Source: CAZSXU01 sp964610505
Lineage (GTDB): Bacteria; Arandabacterota; Arandabacteria; JAGLYR01
Assembly (NCBI GenBank): GCA_964610505.1
Contig: CAZSXU010000041.1
Span: 1 to 22,504, forward strand
DNA: 22,504 nucleotides
Direction: 5' to 3'
The number at the start of each line of letters is the position of its first letter. Positions within the stretch are counted from its first letter, which is position 1. The notes below the pieces were generated by a model. The model was not told the DNA's origin, made no database searches, and saw nothing but the letters and a program-made list of their open reading frames with translations. This document shows positions 16,593-22,504 of this stretch, one piece after another. A program made the translations under genes and the position numbers.

Positions 16593-16622
16593 AGTGTAAG
16601 ATCATTCAACCCATGGAGTCAA
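16593..16622 (-). promoter_or_regulatory. Promoter for the FN3-like/FecR/barrel/cyclase group
   Basis: On the minus strand TTGACT (16622-16617, five of six) is followed after 18 nt by TACACT (16598-16593, four of six). The predicted start is near 16586, about 70 nt before ATG 16514. The -35 hexamer contains the TGA stop codon of the upstream small gene, so the small gene ends exactly where the operon promoter begins. Confidence 0.6.
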
Positions 16623-16891
16623 TAACCATCGGCCGTCCGCTCGCGCCGGCTTCCGGTGCTCTTCTGCGAACGGCGATCCCCGGCGAACTCTCTTCTCCTG
16701 ATAACGCAGGCCAGGGCGGCCACCATGAGCAGCATGAACGTACTGGTCGGGGTAAAGACACAGAGAGCTCTGTAGCCCAGCGCGCACTCCTTGCCGGCTC
16801 CGGGGTTTGGGATCGCCGTCGCCAATCCTGCGACCGTAAACATGAGGGTAACGACGAGCAAGACCCGGTACCCCCTTCTCTTGCCGCTCAT
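16619..16891 (-). CDS. Small two-TM membrane protein
   Basis: The 90-aa hypothetical protein is supported by a strong SD (AAGGAG at 16901-16906, nine bases from ATG 16891) and by coherent topology. The N-terminus MSGKRRGYR is basic, a hydrophobic segment spans about 9-27, a short Cys-containing extracytoplasmic loop follows (GKECALGYRALCVFTP, about 33-48), and a second TM segment (about 49-63) leads to a very basic tail (RRREFAGDRRSQK). The loop pattern resembles small hypothetical proteins I have seen in other bacteria, but I cannot name the family. It is upstream of and codirectional with the FN3-like/FecR group and may be co-transcribed by read-through. Function is unknown. Confidence 0.65.
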   Translation of the reverse strand: MSGKRRGYRVLLVVTLMFTVAGLATAIPNPGAGKECALGYRALCVFTPTSTFMLLMVAALACVIRRREFAGDRRSQKSTGSRRERTADGY

Positions 16892-17019
16892 TCGTAGAGA
16901 CTCCTTCAGGATGTGGTGTCATCCGGCGTTCCGCCACCTTACGATGGAGAGAGCCCGGAAACAAGCGACTTTTGACCCCGCCGCGGACTCGCCTGCCGCG
17001 CCGGTTCACGCTTTTGCAC

Positions 17020-17048
17020 TGGACACAAGCTGTTACAATCAGTACAAT
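17020..17048 (+). promoter_or_regulatory. Sigma70-like promoter for the TonB-dependent receptor
   Basis: TGGACA (17020-17025) and TACAAT (17043-17048) are separated by 17 nt, each with five of six consensus bases. A second TACAAT overlaps just upstream (17034-17039) and would pair with TTGCAC (17014-17019) only at a poor 14-nt spacing. The predicted leader is about 110 nt to GTG 17167. The stretch is distinctly AT-rich within the surrounding GC-rich DNA. I saw no riboswitch in the leader. Confidence 0.72.
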
Positions 17049-17166
17049 TTTCCCGCTCGCGTTGTCTTCAACACTTCTGCAGCTCCTATTGTTCATTGAC
17101 CCGCACGCGGGGTCTCGCCATCCTCTCGGTTTCAGAGGGACCCTGGACAAGACTGGAGGCCGGCCG

Positions 17167-19473
17167 GTGAGAACAGGTGAATTCTGTCGGGCAGCAATCT
17201 TGATCCTGCTGGGCGCTATGGTTGCCGCTCCATGCTACTCGCAGGAGCAACCACAGGGAATCATCAAGGGCCGCGTGGTGGACGCGGAGACGAAGGCGCC
17301 GCTCGCCGGCACGAACGTGATGGTCGTAGGAACGCGAACCGGGGATGCGAGCGACGCGGATGGTATCTTCATCATCGAAGACATGCCCGTGGGGAGCTAC
17401 TCCGTACAATTCGCGTACATCGGGTATGAGCTGCTGATCCGGCCGGATGTGATCGTCCGGCCCCAGCGAATCACGACGGTGGACGCGGAGCTCGGGCCTG
17501 CGGCCATCCCCTTCCAGGAAGTGAGTGTGACCGCCGGCTACTTCTCCCGGGCACAGAATCAGCCGGGCAGTGTGATCAACTTCTCCTCGGAGGAGATTCG
17601 GCGGGCGCCCGGTTCTGCGGGTGATGTGAGCCGCATTATCAGCGGCCTGCCCAGCATCGCCAAGGTCAACGATCAGACGAACAGCCTGATCGTCAGAGGC
17701 GGAAGCCCCGTGGAGAATGCCTTCTTCATCGACAACATCGAGGTCCCCAATATCAACCACTATCCTGCGCAGGGGTCATCCGGAGGTCCCATCGGACTCG
17801 TGAACGTGGACTTCGTCCGGGATGTGGATTTCTACGCGGGCGGCTTCTCCGCCGCCTACGGTGACCGGCTCTCGTCGGTGCTGGATCTGGCGTTCCGCGA
17901 GGGCAACCGCGACGAGCTCGATGGGCAGCTGGATCTCCATTTCGCCGGTTTTGGGACGGTCCTGGAAGGACCCATCGGGGGCGGGCGGGGCTCGTGGCTC
18001 TTCTCCGCCCGCCGCAGTTTTCTCGATCTTCTCGTGGACGCCATCGGCACGGGCGTGGCGCCCCGCTACAGCGACTACCAGGGAAAGCTGGTCTATGATA
18101 TCGGATCGCGCCACAAGATCACGGTGCTGGGACTCCTGGGACTCGATGAAATCAACAGGAGCAAGGCGGACGCGGAAGAAGACGAGACTTTCACGTACGG
18201 AGATCACCAGAGTTCCGAGGGAACGGTCGGTGTGAACTGGAGAGCGCTCTGGCCCGAACGTGGCTACTCCAATACGGCGGTTTCCTACGGGACGACGGTC
18301 TTTGAGGACGACACGTACGAAACCAAATCGGAGACTCTGCTTCTCGAGAACCGCTCTCGCGAGGAAAACATCCAGTTCAGGAATGCCAACCACTTCCGGT
18401 TGAACGAGTCGAACCAGCTGGAGTTCGGCATCGAGGCCAAACACCTGATCGTCGACTACGACAACTTCTACGCGGAGTACACGGACGCCCTGGGAGACAC
18501 CACACCCGAATTCGCGGTTGACCGCCGAACCCGCGCGGACAAGGTCGGCGCCTATGCCAGTTATACCCGCAGGCTCCTGGAGCGGTTGACGCTGACCCTG
18601 GGAGCGAGAGCCGACTACTTCTCGTACAATGAGAACCTGTACGTTTCACCCAGAGTCTCCTGCGCCTATGCGTTGAGCGAACGGACCTCGCTGGACGCTG
18701 CGTACGGGACGTACTACCAGAACCTTCCGCTCATCCTCCTTCTCCAGAAAGACGGCTACAAGAACCTCAACGACCCCGCCGCGGATCACTACGTCCTGGG
18801 GATCAGTCGCCTGTTGGGTGAGTTCACTCGACTGACCATCGAACTTTACCGGAAGGACTACAGAAACTTTCCGCTGGACCCCATGCAGCCGGCCCTCTTC
18901 GTCCTGGATGAGCTCTTCTACCGATACGGCTTCTTCTTCAACCACGAGCAGCTCGTGGACACCGGCAAGGCCTACTCTCACGGAATCGAGGTTGTGCTTC
19001 AGAAAAAGCTGGCGAGGGAATTCTATGGCTTGGCCAGCGCAACGGTCTTTCGAACGCGGTATGAGGATCATCGCGGCTCCTGGCGGGACCGGGTCTTTGA
19101 CAATCGCTACATGGTGGCCGTGGAGGGGGGATACAAACCCAGTGAGAAGTGGGAATTCAGCCTTCGCTGGATCTACGCGGGAGGCCCTCCCTACACTCCA
19201 TTCGACCCGGAGGCGTCGCGGGCCATAAACCGCGCCGTTCTGGACGGGGACCGGATCAACTCGGATCGTTATCCCGACTACCATTCTCTCAACGTGCGGT
19301 TCGATCGGCGGTTTCACTTCCATCGCTCGAACCTCATTTTCTATTTCAGCATATGGAACACCTACGGCCGAAAGAACGTGGCCGCGTACTTCTGGAATGA
19401 AATGGAGAACAAACAGGACACGGTGTACCAGTGGGGCTTCCTGCCTGTGTTCGGGCTTGAGTACGAGTTCTAG
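17167..19473 (+). CDS. TonB-dependent outer-membrane receptor with CarboxypepD-like N-terminal domain
   Basis: The 768-aa receptor would import an unknown ligand across the outer membrane with TonB/ExbBD energy. GTG 17167 is chosen because GGAGG (17155-17159) lies seven bases upstream and a signal peptide follows (1-26, ending CYSQ). The longer in-frame reading from 16972 starts upstream of the predicted promoter. Residues about 31-110 are a CarboxypepD_reg-like domain (IKGRVVDAETKAPLAGTNV, DGIFIIEDMPVGSYSVQ). A TonB-box-like EVSVTA is at 118-123. The plug spans about 137-245 (IRRAPGSAGDVSRIISGLP, VRGGSPVENAFFIDNIEVP, SAAYGDRLSSVLD). The barrel then runs to a terminal Phe (FGLEYEF). No SusD partner, TonB gene or substrate enzyme is adjacent, so substrate is unassigned. 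Confidence 0.92.
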   Translation: MRTGEFCRAAILILLGAMVAAPCYSQEQPQGIIKGRVVDAETKAPLAGTNVMVVGTRTGDASDADGIFIIEDMPVGSYSVQFAYIGYELLIRPDVIVRPQRITTVDAELGPAAIPFQEVSVTAGYFSRAQNQPGSVINFSSEEIRRAPGSAGDVSRIISGLPSIAKVNDQTNSLIVRGGSPVENAFFIDNIEVPNINHYPAQGSSGGPIGLVNVDFVRDVDFYAGGFSAAYGDRLSSVLDLAFREGNRDELDGQLDLHFAGFGTVLEGPIGGGRGSWLFSARRSFLDLLVDAIGTGVAPRYSDYQGKLVYDIGSRHKITVLGLLGLDEINRSKADAEEDETFTYGDHQSSEGTVGVNWRALWPERGYSNTAVSYGTTVFEDDTYETKSETLLLENRSREENIQFRNANHFRLNESNQLEFGIEAKHLIVDYDNFYAEYTDALGDTTPEFAVDRRTRADKVGAYASYTRRLLERLTLTLGARADYFSYNENLYVSPRVSCAYALSERTSLDAAYGTYYQNLPLILLLQKDGYKNLNDPAADHYVLGISRLLGEFTRLTIELYRKDYRNFPLDPMQPALFVLDELFYRYGFFFNHEQLVDTGKAYSHGIEVVLQKKLAREFYGLASATVFRTRYEDHRGSWRDRVFDNRYMVAVEGGYKPSEKWEFSLRWIYAGGPPYTPFDPEASRAINRAVLDGDRINSDRYPDYHSLNVRFDRRFHFHRSNLIFYFSIWNTYGRKNVAAYFWNEMENKQDTVYQWGFLPVFGLEYEF

Positions 19474-19498
19474 CCCGGACGATTCCGGCTATCTTTTT
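19471..19498 (+). terminator. Intrinsic terminator overlapping the receptor stop codon
   Basis: CCGGA-CGAT-TCCGG is extended outward by TAG/CTA with one bulged C, giving a stem over 19471-19491 followed by TCTTTTT (19492-19498). The TAG stop codon (19471-19473) forms the base of the stem. This is the clearest rho-independent terminator in the window. Confidence 0.8.
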
Positions 19499-19530
19499 CA
19501 GAAGGGGAGAATCCGGAAACGTACCTGGTG

Positions 19531-20346
19531 CTAGCGAGGGCTTTCGGCCGCGCCGAGGCGAACCATCACAAATCGAAAGGTTCCATAGGCGCTTGCGAGC
19601 GAGACGACAAAAGCCGCGGCGGTTCCGAGGGGGAGTCCCAGTATCGGGTAGACGTACCTCACGCAAACACCGTACACCGCCACATTGATCATCCCGCTGA
19701 CCATCAACGGTTTCGTCAGCGCCCGCGCAAATTCGACGCCCCTGGAACGGGAGGCGATGAAGAGCGTCGAAACAAACACGGCCGGGAACACGGAGAACAC
19801 CCCTCCCACGATCGGGCCGGTCGCCTTACTCAGGTAGGCCGCCAGGGCAATGACACTTCCACTGAACACGGCGCGGGAGACCATCCGACCGATCGTCGGC
19901 CGGAATCGACCTCCCCCAAAAGCAGGCAGATCCATCCGGCGCCAGAGCAGATCGTGGCACACGAACAGCAGAACGAGAAACACGGCGATCGAGACGGCGA
20001 AATCGCGGAAACCGGAAAGGACAACGGCAAGCGAGAGAAGGAACCAGACAAGCAGTGCGCCGCCGAGGCCGCGCAAGAGCCCCCGCCGTGCGAAGACGGC
20101 GAAGCCGACCAGAAACAGCCCGTTGAATCCGACGACCAGCGGAACCACGTCGGTGGCTTCGGAAGCCGCCTCGGGGCCCGAAACCAGGCCGATGGAGAGA
20201 AGGGCCACGGCGATCGTCGAGGGAAACCCTGCGATCACCCCTCCCACATGGGTTCCGAACCGCTCGGCCGCGGCCGTGCAACCGGCCACGAACAGTCCAC
20301 CGATGACGAAGCTGAGCATGAGTTTGAGAAGAAGTAGCTCGGTCAT
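19531..20346 (-). CDS. Multi-pass inner-membrane protein, possibly DUF3147-like
   Basis: The protein has 271 aa if it starts at ATG 20346 (MTELLLLKLMLSFVIGGLF). The longer frame to 20412 adds an Arg-rich stretch with no SD. About eight hydrophobic segments are visible. The N-terminal pattern, SFVIGGLFVAGCTAAAERFG then GGVIAGFPSTIAVALLSIG (residues about 9-52), is similar to what I remember for DUF3147-type proteins. An internal echo later in the protein (GPIVGGVFSVFPAVFVSTLFI) suggests two related halves, as in duplicated transporters. There is no charged catalytic motif. It is convergent with the TonB receptor and divergent from the DUF2141 gene. Substrate and function are unknown; the family assignment is from memory and tentative. 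Confidence 0.72.
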   Translation of the reverse strand: MTELLLLKLMLSFVIGGLFVAGCTAAAERFGTHVGGVIAGFPSTIAVALLSIGLVSGPEAASEATDVVPLVVGFNGLFLVGFAVFARRGLLRGLGGALLVWFLLSLAVVLSGFRDFAVSIAVFLVLLFVCHDLLWRRMDLPAFGGGRFRPTIGRMVSRAVFSGSVIALAAYLSKATGPIVGGVFSVFPAVFVSTLFIASRSRGVEFARALTKPLMVSGMINVAVYGVCVRYVYPILGLPLGTAAAFVVSLASAYGTFRFVMVRLGAAESPR

Positions 20347-20387
20347 TCTCGCAACTCGCCGGGACGGGTCCTTCCTGTCTTCGAATC

Positions 20388-20400
20388 TCCTGCGGCAGGA
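20388..20400. promoter_or_regulatory. Palindrome TCCTGC-G-GCAGGA near the membrane-protein gene start
   Basis: A perfect 6+1+6 inverted repeat lies about 42 nt upstream of the minus-strand membrane-protein start. It could be an operator half of the divergent region or a leader hairpin. No regulator is identified. Confidence 0.3.
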
Positions 20401-20455
20401 TACCCGTTCCACGTTTCTGTGGCAACTCCCGCTTTGGGACGGATCGCAAAACGGG

Positions 20456-20551
20456 ATTGCCGCGGACGGGCCGTCGATGTATCTTGTCTTTCAGAACCGC
20501 GGAATTTCCGCGGACGGGTTGCCGGCATATGCTGTCCTTCAGAGACGGGCC
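20456..20551 (+). repeat. Two 48-bp tandem repeats, each carrying a promoter-like hexamer pair
   Basis: Unit 1 (20456-20503) and unit 2 (20504-20551) agree at 33 of 48 positions, and at 30 of the first 40. Unit 1 carries TTGCCG (20457-20462), 17 nt, TATCTT (20480-20485). Unit 2 carries TTTCCG (20505-20510), 17 nt, TATGCT (20528-20533). The hexamers sit at the same place in each unit, pointing to the DUF2141 gene at 20623. This looks like a duplicated promoter, though hexamer matches are only three to four of six. Confidence 0.55.
20497..20513. promoter_or_regulatory. Palindromic operator candidate CCGCGGAA-T-TTCCGCGG
   Basis: A perfect eight-base inverted repeat with a one-base centre straddles the junction of the two tandem promoter-like units. 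It covers the -35 region of the downstream unit. Its symmetry and placement suit a dimeric repressor or activator site. No candidate regulator gene lies in the window. Confidence 0.45.
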
Positions 20552-20622
20552 GCGTCCCGCGGCCGGTGAGCAACGTCACGGGAGTGCCGGCTCCGGTTGA
20601 GAATTCGGCGAAAGGGAGGCGC

Positions 20623-21093
20623 ATGCATTTCCCATCGCAACGACCCTTTGGTTACGCAGGCGTCCTGTTGGCGCTCCTCACTCTCCTTCACGGGGTCCCG
20701 TCGAGCGCCCGGGAGAACCTTGGCACGGTCTCCGTCACCGTCGAGGGGATTCGTGCAAAGGACCGCGGCGTCCTGGTCGTCGCGCTGTTTCGGGGAGAAT
20801 CCGGCTGGCTGGATCCCGATTCCACGTTCGCCAGGAGGGTCGTCCCCGTCTCCGCCGACACAACGAGGATCGCTTTCGAGGCCGTCCCCCACGACACGTC
20901 GTATGCGCTCCAGGTGTTCCATGATCGGAACGAAAACGGCAAGATGGACATGCGGTGGTTCCCCTACCCCAAGCCCAAGGAGGGCGGCGGCGTATCCAAC
21001 AACAACGTGCGCCGCGGGCCTCCTAAATTCGACAAGGCACGATTCGCCGTTTCCGATTCGTCGGTGACGCTTCGAATCACGATGCGGTACTAG
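20623..21093 (+). CDS. DUF2141-family secreted protein
   Basis: The 156-aa exported protein starts at ATG 20623 behind AAAGGGAGG. The signal peptide spans 1-29 (LLALLTLLHGVPSSA). The mature part fits the DUF2141 pattern: a V-T-V-E-G-I-R opening strand, R-G-V-L-V-V-A-L-F (48-56), Y-A-L-Q-V-F-H-D-R-N-E-N-G-K-M-D (94-109), then P-K-x-G-G-G-V-S-N-N-N and G-P-P-K-F-D (132-137), ending in an aromatic Tyr. The D-x-N-x-N-G-x-D segment could bind calcium. Proteins of this family are small Ig-like periplasmic or outer-membrane-associated proteins of unknown function, often near TonB receptors. Here the nearest receptor is one gene away. It is likely controlled by the tandem repeat region upstream. Confidence 0.87.
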   Translation: MHFPSQRPFGYAGVLLALLTLLHGVPSSARENLGTVSVTVEGIRAKDRGVLVVALFRGESGWLDPDSTFARRVVPVSADTTRIAFEAVPHDTSYALQVFHDRNENGKMDMRWFPYPKPKEGGGVSNNNVRRGPPKFDKARFAVSDSSVTLRITMRY

Positions 21094-21293
21094 CCCGCGA
21101 AGCCGCGAAGCCACGTGACTCGCAGATCGCCCCGCACGCCATTCCCTTCGAGTGTTTGCGCCTGGACGGGGTCATCGTTCTATGGTAGGTTTGTTGGTTT
21201 CCCTCCCGTGTCCCGCATCGTCTCTGTAAGCGGGAGCGGAAGGCTCGCCGCCGCCCATGAGCGGACCGTCCAAAACCGAGCGAGGAGCAGATC
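21094..21293. other. Intergenic region before the cysteine desulfurase family gene
   Basis: This 200-nt spacer has a short direct repeat (GCGAAGCC twice, just after the DUF2141 stop codon). It contains no convincing promoter: TTGCGC (21156-21161) and TATGGT (21181-21186) are 19 nt apart and weak. No gene is seen. Confidence 0.4.
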
Positions 21294-22493
21294 GTGGAGC
21301 AGATCATCTACCTGGACAATGCATCAACGAGTTTCCCCAAACCGGACGTTGTCCATGACACCGTACACGACTTCTACAAGACAAACGGGGTCAATCCGGG
21401 GCGCAGTGGCTGCGATCTCGCCCTCCGAGCCGAACGAATGATCCACGAGACGCGCAGGAACCTCTCTGCGTTCTTCAACAAGACACGCATGGAATCCGGC
21501 GGCCCGGATCCAAACCGCCTGGTCTTCACACTCAACGCCACGATGAGTCTCAACCTGGTCGTCAACGGGACCCTTCGTCCCGGCGATCACGTCGTGACGA
21601 CCGTGCTTGAACACAACTCCGTGATTCGCCCCGTGAACCACAAGGTGCGGCAGGGCGTCGAGGCCACCTTCGTCAGGCCGGACGCCGAAGGCTACCTGGA
21701 TCCGGAGGATATCCGAAGGGCCATCCAGGGCAACACACGGCTCGTCGTGGTCAACCACGCCTCCAACGTAACCGGCTCGGTCCAGGACTTGAGGGCCATC
21801 GGCGACGTGTGCAGGGACGAGGGCGTTCCCTTCGCCGTCGACAGTGCGCAGACGGCCGGTGTGCTCCCGATCGACATGACGGAGTGCAACATCAGCTTTC
21901 TCTGTTTCACCGGCCACAAGGGCCTTCTGGGTCCCACCGGGACGGGCGGCATTTGCATTGCCGACGGCGCCGAGATCGAGGGAACCTTCTTCGGAGGCAC
22001 GGGGATCCTCAGCGCCGTGCCGCACCAACCGGAGGAATACCCGCACCGACTCGAGGCAGGCACATTGAATCTGGCAGGGATCGCGGGACTCTTCGCCGGC
22101 CTGGAATGGATGGAGGAAAAGGGGATCGACAACATCCACCGACATGAGATCGAGCTGCTTCGTTTGCTCCAGGAGGGGCTGGCCGAAATCCCCGGGGTGA
22201 AGATTCGGGGGACCCGAAACCTGACGGACCGGGTGGCCACGCTGTCGGTCACCGTCGACGGGCGCGACGCAAAGGATGTCGGCGGCATCCTCGACGCGAA
22301 CTACAACATCCTGACGCGGGCCGGGCTCCACTGTGCTCCTCTGATCCATGACCACCACGGCACGGCCCCGGGAGGCACCGTCCGGTTCTCCGTGGGGCCT
22401 TTCAATACCCCAGAGCACATCGAGGCGGCCGTCCGGGCCATGTCGGAGATCGCCGCCCGTCATGCCTCGACCTGCGGTGCTCGACGAAACTGA
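21294..22493 (+). CDS. Class V aminotransferase-fold PLP enzyme, cysteine desulfurase family (EF2568-like)
   Basis: The 399-aa cytoplasmic enzyme starts at GTG 21294, six bases after GAGGAG (21282-21287). The protein begins directly at the first strand (IIYLDNASTSFPKP), as in the TIGR01977/EF2568-type subfamily, which lacks the N-terminal extension of SufS. PLP-site residues are visible: N-H-A-S-N-V-T-G (154-161), Asp183 and Gln186 (AVDSAQTAGV), and His208-Lys209 (FTGHKGLLGPTGTGG), the lysine forming the Schiff base. The persulfide-forming Cys347 (TRAGLHCAPLIHDHHGT) and Arg364 (GTVRFSVGPFNT) are also present. Desulfurase or selenocysteine lyase chemistry is expected. No SufU, IscU or SUF genes are adjacent, so the acceptor is unknown. 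In other bacteria this subfamily often occurs with selenium/molybdenum hydroxylase maturation genes, which I cannot test here. Confidence 0.92.
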   Translation: MEQIIYLDNASTSFPKPDVVHDTVHDFYKTNGVNPGRSGCDLALRAERMIHETRRNLSAFFNKTRMESGGPDPNRLVFTLNATMSLNLVVNGTLRPGDHVVTTVLEHNSVIRPVNHKVRQGVEATFVRPDAEGYLDPEDIRRAIQGNTRLVVVNHASNVTGSVQDLRAIGDVCRDEGVPFAVDSAQTAGVLPIDMTECNISFLCFTGHKGLLGPTGTGGICIADGAEIEGTFFGGTGILSAVPHQPEEYPHRLEAGTLNLAGIAGLFAGLEWMEEKGIDNIHRHEIELLRLLQEGLAEIPGVKIRGTRNLTDRVATLSVTVDGRDAKDVGGILDANYNILTRAGLHCAPLIHDHHGTAPGGTVRFSVGPFNTPEHIEAAVRAMSEIAARHASTCGARRN

Positions 22494-22504
22494 TGTCGCC
22501 GCCC
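22462..22504 (+). CDS. Possible start of a downstream gene, cut by the window edge
   Basis: Two overlapping starts run off the right edge. ATG 22462 reads MPRPAVLDETDVAA and overlaps the desulfurase gene by 32 nt. ATG 22493 shares its first base with the TGA stop (TGATG) and reads MSPP. Either would imply translational coupling. Neither has a strong SD, and the fragment is too short to identify. Confidence 0.25.
   Translation, partial: MPRPAVLDETDVAA

Noticed and set aside
16972..17166. N-terminal extension of the TonB receptor
   Set aside because: It begins upstream of the predicted promoter and puts 65 non-conserved residues before the signal peptide.

Overview
The window is about 64% GC by eye and gene-dense, and it uses clear Shine-Dalgarno (SD) sites. 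It encodes a Gram-negative cell envelope: a TonB-dependent receptor with a CarboxypepD-like N-terminal domain, a second outer-membrane barrel, a DUF2141-type secreted protein, and an FG-GAP propeller protein ending in a FlgD/T9SS-type C-terminal domain. Such C-terminal domains combined with high GC are typical of deep FCB-group lineages such as Candidatus Eisenbacteria, Krumholzibacteriota or Latescibacteria. That placement is an inference from protein style; there is no rRNA or other phylogenetic marker here. I saw no tRNA, rRNA, CRISPR array, transposase or phage gene.

Left third (1-7809). A secreted FG-GAP/BNR-like protein (201-2591, +) is preceded by an orphan 13-nt match to the complement of the 16S 3' tail. 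It converges on a sugar-nucleotidyltransferase-like protein (2814-3761, -), with a palindromic intergenic repeat between them. That gene diverges from a Wzx-like polysaccharide flippase (4009-5517, +). The flippase converges within 18 nt on an unusual fusion gene (5536-7809, -), in which homoserine O-acetyltransferase (MetX) is joined to an ACT-less homoserine dehydrogenase (Hom). One polypeptide would thus carry the step that makes homoserine and the step that commits it to methionine.

Middle (7810-16891). A DEAD-box RNA helicase (8267-9826, +) is driven from a near-consensus promoter and has a long leader. It converges on a minus-strand group that reads, in transcription order: a small two-TM protein (16891-16619), a secreted FN3-like protein (16514-15405), a FecR-domain protein (15331-14594), a large outer-membrane barrel (14360-12252), and a CHASE2-class III adenylate cyclase (11969-9870). 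The last four look like an envelope-sensing module that could end in cAMP synthesis. This is the most likely undescribed system in the window. Two homologous palindromic elements in opposite orientation flank the barrel gene (about 12106-12210 and 14416-14527).

Right third (16892-22504). A TonB-dependent receptor (17167-19473, +) has a good sigma70-like promoter and a terminator that includes its own stop codon. Next come a multi-pass membrane protein (20346-19531, -), divergent from it a DUF2141 secreted protein (20623-21093, +) behind two 48-bp tandem promoter-like repeats, and a class V aminotransferase/cysteine desulfurase family protein (21294-22493, +). A further gene may start at the right edge.
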